A stretch of 64,000 nt of DNA from assembly GCF_000613925.1 (NCBI RefSeq), contig NZ_BAJX01000001.1, positions 124,001 through 188,000 on the forward strand. Direction: 5' to 3'. Each line of letters starts with the position of its first letter. Within the stretch, counting starts at the first letter, position 1. The notes beneath the pieces are model-generated. The model was not told where the DNA came from, did not search any database, and saw nothing but the letters and a program-made list of their open reading frames with translations. Positions 8,747-17,994 of the stretch are shown here, one piece after another. Made by a program: the position numbers and the translations under genes. Origin of the DNA: Prevotella histicola JCM 15637 = DNF00424 (GTDB taxonomy: Bacteria; Bacteroidota; Bacteroidia; Bacteroidales; Bacteroidaceae).

Positions 8747-9631
8747 ATGCAAAATGTTTTTCATGGACTAGGTATAGCATTGATAACACCTTTCAAGGAT
8801 GATGGGAGTGTTGACTATGATGCACTGGTGAATTTGGTTAAGTATCAGTTGGATAATGGGGCAGACTTCTTCTGTATTCTTGCAACGACAGGTGAGGCTC
8901 CTTGCTTGACGCGTGAAGAGAAAGATGAGCTGACACGGGTCATAAAGAAAGTCGTCAATGGGCGTGTACCAATCTTGAAATATTGCGGGGGGAACAATAC
9001 TGCAGCTGTTGTTGATGAGATAAAGACGACAGATTGGAGTGGGATTGATGGTATTCTCAGTATTTGTCCTTATTATAACAAGCCAAGTCAGGAGGGACTG
9101 TATCAGCATTTCAAAGCCATTGCACAAGCAAGTCCATTGCCCGTTGTGATGTATAATGTGCCTGGACGTGTTGGAGTAAACATGACGGCAGAGACTACAG
9201 TCCGCATAGCATCAGAATTTGAAAATATCGTTGCAATCAAAGAAGCATCAGGCAATCTTGAGCAGGTTGATGAGATTATAAAGAACAAGCCAAAGCACTT
9301 TGAAGTCATTAGTGGTGATGATGCTTTGACTTTCCCAATGATTGCCAGTGGAGCAGTCGGTGTCATATCGGTTATTGGTAACGCATTACCCAAGGAGTTT
9401 TCTCGAATGATTCGACTTGAATTTAATGGGGAATATGAGCCTGCCCGTAAGATCCACCATCAGTTTACAGAGCTATATAAGCTCCTTTTCGTAGATGGTA
9501 ATCCTGCCGGCTGTAAAGCTTTGCTAAATGATATGGGAATGATAGATAATGTTCTCCGTCTTCCTTTGGTCCCAACACGTATTGAGACGAAGCAGAAGAT
9601 GAATGAGATACTGAAAGGGATGAGGATTTAA
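8747..9631 (+). CDS. dapA: 4-hydroxy-tetrahydrodipicolinate synthase
   Basis: Condenses pyruvate with aspartate semialdehyde, the first committed step toward diaminopimelate and lysine. It is a class I aldolase TIM barrel of 294 residues, the usual length. The Schiff-base lysine is K165 in IVAIKEASGN. The catalytic tyrosine is Y136 in VVMYNVPGRVGVN. TTGEAPCLTREE carries the substrate-binding Thr pair. It has its own consensus promoter upstream and a strong terminator downstream, so it appears to be monocistronic. Confidence 0.96.
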   Translation: MQNVFHGLGIALITPFKDDGSVDYDALVNLVKYQLDNGADFFCILATTGEAPCLTREEKDELTRVIKKVVNGRVPILKYCGGNNTAAVVDEIKTTDWSGIDGILSICPYYNKPSQEGLYQHFKAIAQASPLPVVMYNVPGRVGVNMTAETTVRIASEFENIVAIKEASGNLEQVDEIIKNKPKHFEVISGDDALTFPMIASGAVGVISVIGNALPKEFSRMIRLEFNGEYEPARKIHHQFTELYKLLFVDGNPAGCKALLNDMGMIDNVLRLPLVPTRIETKQKMNEILKGMRI

Positions 9632-9659
9632 TAGTATTCATTAACTGACAGATAAAACG

Positions 9660-9697
9660 AAATAAGAGACAGGCTTAATAGTCTGTCTCTTATTTTT
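9660..9697 (+). terminator. Intrinsic terminator after dapA
   Basis: AAATAAGAGACAG (9660-9672) pairs perfectly with CTGTCTCTTATTT (9683-9695), followed by a T-run. It lies 28 bases after the dapA stop. Confidence 0.92.
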
Positions 9698-9760
9698 GTT
9701 TAATGGATAAAAGACCTAATATTATAATATGTGGTCTATACCTCTATAAGGAGTTGTTTA

Positions 9761-9850
9761 GGACTTCTTAAAGAAGTAGGGGAGGAGTTCTTAAAGAAGT
9801 CGTCAAGGAGTTCTTAAAGAAATCCTCTTGTAGTTTTTTAAAAGATGTCA
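9761..9850. repeat. 23-bp periodic repeat ladder, four degenerate units
   Basis: The core TTCTTAAAGAA begins at 9765, 9788 and 9811, and a decayed copy begins at 9834: an exact 23-base step. The first unit contains ACTTCTTAAAGAAGT, a palindrome with 7-base arms around one central base. It lies between the convergent ends of dapA and pyrF and is not coding. Confidence 0.85.
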
Positions 9851-9918
9851 ATTATACCCGGAATAAGATTGAACGTATTACCTTAAACAGCGTGTCAGAT
9901 AGATATATAATAATTAGT

Positions 9919-10743
9919 TTACTTGAGGGTCTCTAACTCTGATGCCATCTCAAGCTGTAGCTCCTTTGCCTTCTGGCCCGCTATTTCTGCAAAGTCTTCA
10001 TCCTTGCTAGCATAAATGATACCGCGAGATGAATTGACGAGTAAGCCACAATCCTTTGTCATCCCATATTTACATACCTCTTGCAGGCTTCCACCTTGTG
10101 CACCTACGCCTGGTACAAGAAGGAAGTGATTGGGGGCTATTCGGCGAATATCTTCAAACATCTTACCTTGTGTCGCTCCAACTACATACATGAGATTCTC
10201 TGTAGTTCCCCATTCTTGTGACTTCTTTAATACCTTCTCAAAGAGTCGTTCGCCTTGTTTATCTTCTGTTAATTGGAAGTCGTGACTACCTTTATTGCTC
10301 GTAAGTGCGAGAAGGATAACCCACTTACCATCGTATTCAAGGAAAGGCTTCACACTGTCTTCACCCATGTAAGGAGCTACTGTGACAGAATCAAGGTTAT
10401 ACTCCTCAAAGAAGGTCTGGGCATACATCTTTGAGGTATTGCCAATGTCACCACGCTTTGCATCGGCAATGATAAAGTGATTAGGATGATTCTCTTTTAA
10501 ATACTTGATAGTCTTTTCGAATGCAATCATACCTTTGAGTCCGTAGCACTCATAGAAAGCTAGGTTAGGCTTATAGGCGACGCAGTAGGGTGCTGTTGCG
10601 TCAATGATAGCTTTATTGAAAGCAAAGATTGGATCCTCTTCCTTCTTCAAGTGTTCAGGAATCTTATTGATATCCGTGTCTAGTCCGACACATAAGAAAC
10701 TCTTCTTTGTAAAGATCTCGTTGATTAGTTGTTGTCTGTTCAT
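9919..10743 (-). CDS. pyrF: Orotidine 5'-phosphate decarboxylase
   Basis: Decarboxylates OMP to UMP, the last step of de novo pyrimidine synthesis. [12 protein letters not shown] carries the catalytic Asp-Lys-Asp set. [14 protein letters not shown] at the N-terminus and [10 protein letters not shown] near the C-terminus are phosphate and substrate binding elements of the longer (about 270-residue) family form. I prefer the start at 10743 ([11 protein letters not shown]). An in-frame ATG at 10770 would add nine residues. It lies downstream of prfA by about 65 bases and was probably co-transcribed with it. Confidence 0.95.
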   Translation of the reverse strand: MNRQQLINEIFTKKSFLCVGLDTDINKIPEHLKKEEDPIFAFNKAIIDATAPYCVAYKPNLAFYECYGLKGMIAFEKTIKYLKENHPNHFIIADAKRGDIGNTSKMYAQTFFEEYNLDSVTVAPYMGEDSVKPFLEYDGKWVILLALTSNKGSHDFQLTEDKQGERLFEKVLKKSQEWGTTENLMYVVGATQGKMFEDIRRIAPNHFLLVPGVGAQGGSLQEVCKYGMTKDCGLLVNSSRGIIYASKDEDFAEIAGQKAKELQLEMASELETLK

Positions 10744-10807
10744 ATTAGGTATAAATGTTTTATATGACATGGGGACATACGTTGTCGTATATCCCCATAA
10801 TTTAATC

Positions 10808-11920
10808 TTATAACTCTGTTTCCTTTAATTTTTCTGCATTCTCTGCTACAGTCAGTGCATCTATCATCTCTTGAATGTCACCATTCATGAAGCCCTGTAA
10901 GTCGTGAGTTGTAAAACCTATACGATGATCGGTAACACGTCCTTGTGGAAAGTTATAGGTTCGAATCTTAGCACTACGGTCGCCTGTTGACACGAGAGTC
11001 TTGCGCCGAGAAGCAATATCATCAATATACTTTTGATGTTCGTGGTCATAAATATAAGTATAAAGACGACTCAAAGCACGTTCTTTATTCTTTGGCTGGT
11101 CGCGTGTCTCAGTACATTCAATAAGAATTTCTTCAACCTCACCAGTGTTAGGATTCTTCCATGGATAACGCAAACGTACACCAGATTCAACCTTATTGAC
11201 ATTCTGTCCACCTGCACCACTAGAACGGAAGGTGTCCCACTTGATGTCGCCTTCATTGATGTTAACCTCAAACTTATCAGCTTCAGGTAACACCGCTACT
11301 GTGGCTGCTGATGTGTGCATACGTCCTTGTGTCTCTGTTGCTGGCACACGTTGTACACGGTGCACACCTGATTCATACTTCAGAGTCCCGTAAACGTTCT
11401 CACCTTCTACAGCGAAATCTATCTCTTTAAAGCCGCCTACAGCACCTTCTGAGACTGATGTTATAGATAGTTTCCAACCTTTTTTATCGCAATAACGCTT
11501 GTACATATTGAAGAGATCACCTGCAAAAAGCGCAGCTTCATCACCGCCTGCACCACCACGAATCTCCATTTGAACATTCTTCGCATCCTCAGGGTCCTTT
11601 GGTACGAGTAAGATCTTAATCTCTTCTTCAAGCTTTGGTTGTAGCTCTTCGTTCTCAGCAAGTTCTTCACGTGCCATCTCCTTCATCTCTGCATCACTCT
11701 CATTGGCAATAATATCCTTTGCTTCCTTGATAGTTGTGAGGCAATTGATATAACGTCGACGAGCATCCATGATGTCACCAAGATCTTTATACTCCTTTGT
11801 CAGCTTAACGTAGCGTGACTGGTCTGCTATAACACTTGGGTCTGTAATAAGTGTTGATACCTCTTCATAACGAGCTTCAAGCCCATCAAGTTTCTGTAGT
11901 ATATTGTTGTTATCGATCAT
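10808..11920 (-). CDS. prfA: Peptide chain release factor 1
   Basis: Recognises UAA and UAG in the ribosomal A site and triggers peptide release. The 370 residues include the stop-codon recognition tripeptide PAT (193-195, in [10 protein letters not shown]), which identifies RF1 rather than RF2. The universal GGQ (237-239, in [15 protein letters not shown]) is the site that is methylated and contacts the peptidyl-transferase centre. A helical N-terminal domain precedes these. pyrF follows on the same strand. Confidence 0.97.
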   Translation of the reverse strand: MIDNNNILQKLDGLEARYEEVSTLITDPSVIADQSRYVKLTKEYKDLGDIMDARRRYINCLTTIKEAKDIIANESDAEMKEMAREELAENEELQPKLEEEIKILLVPKDPEDAKNVQMEIRGGAGGDEAALFAGDLFNMYKRYCDKKGWKLSITSVSEGAVGGFKEIDFAVEGENVYGTLKYESGVHRVQRVPATETQGRMHTSAATVAVLPEADKFEVNINEGDIKWDTFRSSGAGGQNVNKVESGVRLRYPWKNPNTGEVEEILIECTETRDQPKNKERALSRLYTYIYDHEHQKYIDDIASRRKTLVSTGDRSAKIRTYNFPQGRVTDHRIGFTTHDLQGFMNGDIQEMIDALTVAENAEKLKETEL

Positions 11921-12088
11921 AATCTATATAGGGGAATTTAATGTTGCTAAGGGGCATTAAGGATGTTAAGCCTAATGTTCATTTGTATCCCTTTTCTCTA
12001 AAAGATTAAAATAGTAAGACTAAAAGTAAGTATAAGAAACTTATCCTATTGCCCTCTCTAATACCTTTTATTTCTTTAACTCCTAATA

Positions 12089-13252
12089 TTAGTATTCAAA
12101 TGTGCCAAACTCACTCTTAATAATCAAGCTACGGTTTCCTTCTTCAATGTGTCCAACAACCTGTGCATCAATGTTAAACTCCTTACTGATGGCTATAACT
12201 TGTTCTGCAACTTCTGGACGAACATAAATTTCCATGCGATGCCCCATATTAAATACCTGATACATCTCCTTCCAATCAGTACCGCTACAGTCTTTAATAG
12301 CACGGAAGAGTGGGGGAACTGGGAACATGTTATCCTTGATTACACAACAGTTATCACCGACAAAGTGTAGGACTTTAGTCTGGGCACCACCTGTACAATG
12401 CACCATGCCATGTACTTCTGCGCGTAATTCATCAAGTAATCGCTTAATAACAGGAGCGTATGTGCGAGTAGGAGAGAGTACAAGCTCACCAGCATTGACA
12501 AGGCTTCCCTCAACAGAATCAGTCAGTTTGTACTTACCACTATAAACTAAATCCTCTGGCACTGCATGGTCGTAACTCTCTGGATAATTCTCTGCTAGGT
12601 ATTTGGCAAAGACATCATGACGTGCGGAAGTTAATCCATTGCTGCCCATACCACCATTATATCGTGTTTCATAGGTTGCTTGTCCAGTTGATGAAAGACC
12701 AACAATGACATCACCAGGACGAATATTCGCATTATCGATAACATCCTTACGACGCATACGACAAGTGACAGTAGAATCTACGACGATTGTACGAACAAGG
12801 TCACCTACATCAGCAGTTTCTCCACCAGTGGGATATATTCCTATCCCCATATCACGCATATCAGCAAGTAACTCATCGGTTCCGTTAATGATAGCCGAAA
12901 TAACCTCACCTGGTACGAGCATCTTATTACGGCCAATAGTTGAACTAACAAGGATATTATCGACTGCACCCACACAGAGTAGATCATCTGTATTCATGAC
13001 AATTGCATCCTGTGCAATACCGCGCCATACACTTAGATCTCCAGTTTCTTTCCAGTACATGTAAGCTAGAGAAGACTTTGTTCCAGCTCCATCAGCATGC
13101 ATAATATTACAATACTCTGGGTCACCTCCAAGAATATCTGGGATGATTTTGCAGAAAGCCTGCGGATAAAGACCCTTATCAATGTTCTTGATGGCGTTGT
13201 GCACATCTTCCTTTGCAGCACTGACGCCGCGCAACATATATCGATTATTCAT
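12089..13252 (-). CDS. purM: Phosphoribosylformylglycinamidine cyclo-ligase (AIR synthase)
   Basis: ATP-dependent ring closure of FGAM to AIR in purine synthesis. It is 387 residues long, somewhat longer than the E. coli enzyme but normal for the Bacteroidetes type. Visible family elements are HADGAGTKSSLAYMYWKE, AQDAIVMNTDDLLCVGA, YPTGGETADVGDLVR and VHCTGGAQTKVLHFV. It lies upstream of prfA on the same strand with a 168-base gap, so it may have a separate transcript. Confidence 0.93.
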   Translation of the reverse strand: MNNRYMLRGVSAAKEDVHNAIKNIDKGLYPQAFCKIIPDILGGDPEYCNIMHADGAGTKSSLAYMYWKETGDLSVWRGIAQDAIVMNTDDLLCVGAVDNILVSSTIGRNKMLVPGEVISAIINGTDELLADMRDMGIGIYPTGGETADVGDLVRTIVVDSTVTCRMRRKDVIDNANIRPGDVIVGLSSTGQATYETRYNGGMGSNGLTSARHDVFAKYLAENYPESYDHAVPEDLVYSGKYKLTDSVEGSLVNAGELVLSPTRTYAPVIKRLLDELRAEVHGMVHCTGGAQTKVLHFVGDNCCVIKDNMFPVPPLFRAIKDCSGTDWKEMYQVFNMGHRMEIYVRPEVAEQVIAISKEFNIDAQVVGHIEEGNRSLIIKSEFGTFEY

Positions 13253-13371
13253 ATTCTTTGTGGGGTTTATTGGATTATCAAATGATTTAAAGTAAGTTAT
13301 TACTTTTACTCCTTATGTGGAATCTGAAGTTCCGTTATCCAACCACAGGAGATGGACAGAAGAATGTAAAA

Positions 13372-13848
13372 TTATCGCAATTTAAAGGTGAAAGGCAAAG
13401 AATAATATACATTCATCTTTTTTCCATTCAATTCTGCTGGCTCCCATTTAGGCATTAAGCGAATGACACGTGCAGCCTCTTTGGCAAAGGCCTTGGCACA
13501 TTCTTTCTTCAAACTTTCTTGTTTACTTAATGGGAGTTTGTTGAATTCGGTTCTATTATAATTAGTTATTTTACAATCTACCGCCGATATGTCTTTGATA
13601 CTACCATCGCTAGAAACACAGAACTTCATGAGACTTCTACCTTCTACACCAAAAGCTTGTGCCTTTTCAGGATAATGTAAGTTCAAAGATAAGAAAGCTC
13701 TTAATGCTCCATCACCTCCAGGGTACAATGGCATCTTGTCTGGTAAGGAAAAGTTTTTTGTTTCATATTTTATAGGTTTCTCTTCCTGAGCCAAACTATT
13801 CATTGTTATGGTTCCTAAAAATAAGAACATAAAGAATAATCTTTTCAT
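13372..13848 (-). CDS. TonB C-terminal domain protein, secreted, no membrane anchor beyond the signal peptide
   Basis: A 158-residue protein with a signal peptide (MKRLFFMFLFLGTITMNSLA, cleavage near QEE). The rest resembles the TonB C-terminal fold: LYPGGDGALRAFLSLNLHYPE, then the strand KFCVSSDGSIKDI, and MPKWEPAELNGKKMNVYYSLPFTF at the end. Proline-rich spacer and ExbBD-interacting segments of a full TonB are missing. Similar short TonB-domain proteins are abundant in Bacteroidetes and their role is unclear. The gene is transcribed alone. Confidence 0.82.
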   Translation of the reverse strand: MKRLFFMFLFLGTITMNSLAQEEKPIKYETKNFSLPDKMPLYPGGDGALRAFLSLNLHYPEKAQAFGVEGRSLMKFCVSSDGSIKDISAVDCKITNYNRTEFNKLPLSKQESLKKECAKAFAKEAARVIRLMPKWEPAELNGKKMNVYYSLPFTFKLR

Positions 13849-14044
13849 TATTATTATTTTTATTTCGCTTACAAAGGTAGTGAATATTTGTTGATTACGT
13901 ATTGTATTAGAAGAGTTTTTTGATACTTAACAAAAGGCTATCAGACGGTCTCAGTATTGTTCTGATATAATAATTCATCTTTTATAGTTATTGTGGTAAG
14001 TTATTATAAATCAGACTATGTTTAGTTGGATTGGAGCTGATAAT

Positions 14045-14120
14045 CAACACATGTTGTGCTAATGCCTGACACGAGTAGTGATGATGGGCAGCACAAGTGG
14101 TGATGTTGGTAAACACATTA
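14045..14120. repeat. 22-bp periodic repeat ladder (CAC/GTG type), four units
   Basis: ACACATG (14047), ACACGAG (14069), GCACAAG (14091) and ACACATT (14113) begin at exact 22-base steps. Units contain CAC-GTG half-palindromes such as CACGAGTAGTG. The ladder fills the space between the divergent starts of the TonB-domain gene and manC. Apart from this and the manC promoter I see nothing else in 13849-14306. Confidence 0.8.
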
Positions 14121-14248
14121 TCAATATAGTTTTCTTGACACAAAGACTAAATCTCTGTCACCTTGCTTTTACCTTAGTGTAACCTGTAAAAGCAGTAGAT
14201 ACCAAGAGCTGGTTGGTTAAGAGGGAGCTCTAACTTATTAAAGAAACG

Positions 14249-14280
14249 TTTGCTTTTATATTTTTTATTTTGTATATTTG
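14249..14280 (+). promoter_or_regulatory. Promoter for manC
   Basis: TTTG (14249-14252), 20 bases, TATATTTG (14273-14280). It lies 26 bases upstream of the chosen manC start and shows that an in-frame upstream ATG at 14250 is not used. Confidence 0.7.
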
Positions 14281-14306
14281 CAGCTATAATCATTTACAAT
14301 AAGACT

Positions 14307-15371
14307 ATGGCACAAACGGATAATCATCTTGTTATAATGGCAGGAGGCGTGGGTAGTAGGTTTTGGCCAATGAGTACAGCTGATCGCCCCAAACAGTTTA
14401 TTGATGTACTTGGAGTTGGTAAGACTTTGATTCAACTTACCAATGAGCGTTTTTCTGGCGTTATTCCTCCATGCAATGTATGGGTAGTAACGAATGAGAA
14501 ATATGTTAGTGTTGTACAAGAACAGTTGCCAGATATCCCTGTTGACCATATTCTCAGTGAGCCTTGTAGGCGTAATACTGCCCCTTGTATTGCTTACGTC
14601 AGTTGGCGTATTAAAAAAGAGAATCCCAAGGCTAATATCGTTGTCTCACCGAGTGACCATATTGTGACGAATCCAGAAGAATTCCGTCGTGTTGTAACAA
14701 ACTGCCTAAAGTTTACAGCAGAGACGGATGCTATTGTTACTCTTGGTATGAAGCCGACACGTCCAGAAACAGGATATGGCTACATACAGGCTGATTTGTC
14801 TACAGCCTCTGCCCGAAACAAAGAAATCTTCCGTGTAGATCAGTTTCGTGAAAAGCCTGATTTGGCTACAGCTATTCAATATACGAAACAAAGTAATTTC
14901 TTTTGGAATGCTGGAATCTTTATCTGGAGTGCATCTACAATAGTCAATGCTTTTCGTATTTATCAGCCTGGAGTGGCACGTATTTTCGAGAATATCATGG
15001 ATATACTTGGTACAGCTGATGAACAACGTGTGATAGATGAGGTCTATCCAGAATGTGATAATATATCAGTAGATTATGCTATCATGGAAAAAGCTGAGGA
15101 AATATTTGTTTGTCCAGCTGACTTTGGTTGGAGTGACTTAGGTACATGGGGATCCCTACTAGCACAAACACCACATGATCTTTATGGTAATGCCGTTATA
15201 GGAGAAAATATTCAACTGTTTGATAGTAAGAATTGTATTATTCATACTACAGAGGAACGTAAAGTTGTTGTCCAAGGGTTGGATGGTTATATTGTAGCAG
15301 AGAAGGATGATACTTTACTTATATGTAAGCTTTCTGAAGAGCAACGTATAAAGCAGTTCTCGGGAGAGTAG
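14307..15371 (+). CDS. manC: Mannose-1-phosphate guanylyltransferase
   Basis: Makes GDP-mannose from mannose-1-phosphate and GTP for glycans. The nucleotide-binding signature AGGVGSRFWPMSTADRPKQF is at residues 12-31. VSPSDHIV, FREKPDLATAI, WNAGIFIW and FGWSDLGTWGS are further family motifs. Length 354 residues is that of the single-domain enzyme, without the isomerase domain found in bifunctional forms. The start at ATG 14307 is chosen because an open frame further upstream overlaps the promoter. A long hairpin follows. Confidence 0.95.
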   Translation: MAQTDNHLVIMAGGVGSRFWPMSTADRPKQFIDVLGVGKTLIQLTNERFSGVIPPCNVWVVTNEKYVSVVQEQLPDIPVDHILSEPCRRNTAPCIAYVSWRIKKENPKANIVVSPSDHIVTNPEEFRRVVTNCLKFTAETDAIVTLGMKPTRPETGYGYIQADLSTASARNKEIFRVDQFREKPDLATAIQYTKQSNFFWNAGIFIWSASTIVNAFRIYQPGVARIFENIMDILGTADEQRVIDEVYPECDNISVDYAIMEKAEEIFVCPADFGWSDLGTWGSLLAQTPHDLYGNAVIGENIQLFDSKNCIIHTTEERKVVVQGLDGYIVAEKDDTLLICKLSEEQRIKQFSGE

Positions 15372-15386
15372 TATTGTTTTAAATAA

Positions 15387-15455
15387 AAAGAGGTTAAGAA
15401 AGAGGTAGTAATATTGATATTTGGAGAATCTCTTTCTTAACCTCTTTATTTTTTT
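15387..15455 (+). terminator. Long-stem intrinsic terminator after manC
   Basis: An 18-base perfect stem: AAAGAGGTTAAGAAAGAG (15387-15404) with CTCTTTCTTAACCTCTTT (15430-15447), ending in a T-rich tract. The next gene's apparent upstream frame extension overlaps it. Confidence 0.9.
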
Positions 15456-15471
15456 GTACACAGTCAACACA

Positions 15472-16491
15472 ATGTATAGAAGATTATTCTTTCTTTTGAT
15501 CATATTTCATTCGTTATCCATCTTTGGGCAGACTCTTATACGTATGAATTCACAGCACAGTTTTCAAAAAGATGTACCGAAGGGAAATTATAGCGGATTA
15601 ACCTGGCTAGGAGGTGAACGATACGCTATAGTGTCTGATAAAGCTCCTCAAAGTGGATTCTTTATATTCAGAATCCAGATTGACTCCATCAATGGTGATA
15701 TTATTAATATTAGAACAGAAGGCTTTCGATCTTCGGGAGTTAAGAATCATGATGAGGAAGATATAGCTTTCTTCCCGAAAGATAGTACAGTTTTTATTTC
15801 CCGTGAGAGTGATAATAAAATCATGGAATATAGTTTGGTAGGACAGCTTACGGGGAGAGAATTATTAATTCCTCCTGTTTTTAATGATGCTACAACACAA
15901 TACGGTTTTGAAGCACTGACATATAATAAAATGACACATCGTTTTTGGTCGACCTCTGAGAGTACATTAAAGGGAGATGGTAAGCAGGCTGATTCGAAGA
16001 ATAGCGTAAGGAATAAGTTGAGGATACAAAGTTTTAATGACTCTTTACAGCCAATGGAACAGTATATTTATCTGATGGATACACCTAAAAGCCATGCGTC
16101 AGCTTCAGTTTTTGCTATGGGAGTTCCTGCGATTGTGGCATTAGATAACGCAAAACTGCTTATTTTGGAACGTGAGTTTGCTGTAAAACCAGGAAAGATT
16201 GGATCCTATGTTATTAATAAAATCTATGCAGTAGACCCTTCTACAGAAGAACCAATTCATATGGATTTGCCTTTACCATCTACACCTCCTTACATGAAGA
16301 AACACCTTATTGTAGAATGGAAAACCTCTTTATCATTATTCAGGCAAGATCTAGCCAATTACGAAGGGATGTGTCTTGGCCCCAAACTTGTAGACGGTAA
16401 TCAAGTAATTATTCTCTGTGCTGATAGCCAGGACCAATATAAAGGTATACTCCAAGATTGGTTTAAGACTATAGTCATCTCTCCTAAATAA
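15472..16491 (+). CDS. Secreted esterase-like activity of phytase family protein
   Basis: An exported protein of 339 residues from the ATG at 15472, which directly precedes a signal peptide (MYRRLFFLLIIFHSLSIFGQ). The mature part has the beta-propeller-like features of the phytase-esterase family: YSGLTWLGGERYAIVSD, DEEDIAFFPKDSTVFISRES, FEALTYNKMTHRFWSTSES and NYEGMCLGP. The family is defined by structure rather than a firm reaction; the substrate could be a phosphate ester or another compound. A further upstream frame start lies inside the manC terminator and was rejected. Confidence 0.85.
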   Translation: MYRRLFFLLIIFHSLSIFGQTLIRMNSQHSFQKDVPKGNYSGLTWLGGERYAIVSDKAPQSGFFIFRIQIDSINGDIINIRTEGFRSSGVKNHDEEDIAFFPKDSTVFISRESDNKIMEYSLVGQLTGRELLIPPVFNDATTQYGFEALTYNKMTHRFWSTSESTLKGDGKQADSKNSVRNKLRIQSFNDSLQPMEQYIYLMDTPKSHASASVFAMGVPAIVALDNAKLLILEREFAVKPGKIGSYVINKIYAVDPSTEEPIHMDLPLPSTPPYMKKHLIVEWKTSLSLFRQDLANYEGMCLGPKLVDGNQVIILCADSQDQYKGILQDWFKTIVISPK

Positions 16492-16498
16492 AATAAAA

Positions 16499-16569
16499 GG
16501 TAGATGTATTTAAGTAGATTTGAGACAAACAATACCTACAAACCTCTAAACTTAGATACTTCTACCTAT
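16499..16569. terminator. Possible bidirectional hairpin between convergent genes
   Basis: GGTAGATGTATTTAAGT (from 16499) can pair imperfectly with ACTTAGATACTTCTACC (to 16566), with mismatches and a large loop. The T-tract is weak. It sits between the convergent stops at 16491 and 16582. Confidence 0.4.
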
Positions 16570-16581
16570 AGTAGTTGTTTT

Positions 16582-17268
16582 CTACTTCATTCTTTTATGT
16601 AGTTTACGCAATGCTTTATCACGAATCTGGCGAACTCGCTCTCGCTTAAGCCCCATATGATAAGCAATTTCTGCCATTGTGTAAGGGGAGCCTGTAAGCC
16701 CATATATAAGTGTGATTACCTGCTTTTCACGCTCATCAAGAACATCCATCCCAATCATAATCTCTGCATTGAGAATCTCTGTATTGAGATGTTCATCTGC
16801 ATGTGGTGCATTCTCGTTCTCTAAAACATGCTTCAAGGTAAAGTTATTATTACTACCTACGGGGACTGGTTGATCAATAGATATAGCTCGAGAGCGTATC
16901 TGTTCAACTTTATTTTTCTCTGTTTTAGGGAGCTTATATAGTGCAGATTGTTCCTTAATAGCTTCTTCCATTGCAGCACGAATGTAAGGAGCTGCGAAGA
17001 TAACGAAGCGAATCCCTTTGGTTCCATCAAACTTTTGGGCCGCATGCATCATTCCTATATTTCCTTCACTTATGAGATCATCCTCTTCTACGCCACGATT
17101 TCTATACTGATGTGCTAATGATATGACAAACTTAAGGTTGCTTTTTGTCAATTTTTCTAATGCTTTTGCATCTCCAATCTTTATTTTTGCAGCTAAAGTA
17201 CGCTCTTCTTCGTCAGATAGAGGTTGTTCTTTAATGATTTCTTTAAAATATTTCTCATTTAAAGTCAT
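16582..17268 (-). CDS. Short sigma-70 family RNA polymerase sigma factor lacking most of region 3
   Basis: A 228-residue sigma factor. Region 1.2/2 is clear (LSDEEERTLAAKIKIGD, ALEKLTKSNLKFVISLAHQY, LISEGNIGMMHAAQKFD). Region 2.4 is changed from the housekeeping pattern, with VIFAAPYIRAAMEEAIKEQS where RpoD has a WWIRQ-type segment. Region 4 is intact (LDEREKQVITLIYGL, then GLKRERVRQIRDKALRKL). The roughly 60-residue region 3.0-3.1 is missing: after KLPKTEKNKVEQIRSR the chain goes straight to a 3.2-like AISIDQPVPVG. The housekeeping Bacteroidetes RpoD is about 286 residues, so this is probably a specialised sigma of unknown regulon. Confidence 0.85.
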   Translation of the reverse strand: MTLNEKYFKEIIKEQPLSDEEERTLAAKIKIGDAKALEKLTKSNLKFVISLAHQYRNRGVEEDDLISEGNIGMMHAAQKFDGTKGIRFVIFAAPYIRAAMEEAIKEQSALYKLPKTEKNKVEQIRSRAISIDQPVPVGSNNNFTLKHVLENENAPHADEHLNTEILNAEIMIGMDVLDEREKQVITLIYGLTGSPYTMAEIAYHMGLKRERVRQIRDKALRKLHKRMK

Positions 17269-17323
17269 GATATAAAATCTTTAGAAGTTATTTGTATATT
17301 GGGCATTATACAGTGTAATTTTC

Positions 17324-17956
17324 TTACTTGCTATTACCTTTCTTCTTGATGTACCACCTTATTCCAAAGTAAGTTCCTGCTAATATTACTAACAAGATAA
17401 GCCCGATCTTAATATATTCTCCATACTCCATGATTTTATCATGAAGCTGGTCTTCAGGAACAAAAGTATGTAAGTAATGTCCCATGAGAGCAAGGATACT
17501 GTGCCATGCCCCTGCACCTATAGTCGTGTAAAGTAAGAATTTCCAGTAATTCATCTTTGCTAATCCTGCAGGTATAGAAATAAGATGGCGTATACCAGAA
17601 AGTAATCGACCTGTAATGGTAGCTACTAAGCCATGATCATCAAAGTATTTTTCGCTTTTCTCAACTTTTTCCTGGTTTAAGAGGCACATGTGTCCCCATT
17701 TGCTATTAGCAAATTTATAAATAATAGGCCGCCCAAGATACCACCCTGCAAGGTAATTTATTGTAGCACCACAGTCAGCTCCTAGAGTTGCAAAGAGAAT
17801 AACAAGCCACATATTAAGGTTTCCTCCTGCAGCATGATAGGCGGCTGGTGCAACCACAAGCTCTGAAGGGACTGGTATAACAGTACTTTCTAAGAGCATT
17901 AATAGGAAGATTGTACCATAATTAAGTTGTGAGAGAAGAGCTGTTATAAAGTTCAT
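17324..17956 (-). CDS. DedA family membrane protein
   Basis: A 210-residue inner-membrane protein of the DedA/SNARE-associated family, thought to act in lipid (undecaprenyl phosphate or phospholipid) translocation. It has PVPSELVVAPAAYHA near the N-terminus and the family signature ATITGRLLSGIRHLISIPAGLAKM, with hydrophobic segments before and after. The C-terminus is basic (KKKGNSK). It lies between the TPR and sigma genes on the same strand, with gaps of 38 and 55 bases, so these could form one transcript. Confidence 0.9.
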   Translation of the reverse strand: MNFITALLSQLNYGTIFLLMLLESTVIPVPSELVVAPAAYHAAGGNLNMWLVILFATLGADCGATINYLAGWYLGRPIIYKFANSKWGHMCLLNQEKVEKSEKYFDDHGLVATITGRLLSGIRHLISIPAGLAKMNYWKFLLYTTIGAGAWHSILALMGHYLHTFVPEDQLHDKIMEYGEYIKIGLILLVILAGTYFGIRWYIKKKGNSK

Positions 17957-17994
17957 ATTGAATATTATTCTTTAATTATAGGTAATTATTGATA

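Noticed and set aside
14250..14306. N-terminal extension of manC
   Set aside because: It overlaps the promoter at 14249-14280; the family motif starts soon after ATG 14307.
15421..15471. N-terminal extension of the phytase-esterase-like protein
   Set aside because: It lies in the second arm of the manC terminator; a clear signal peptide starts at 15472.
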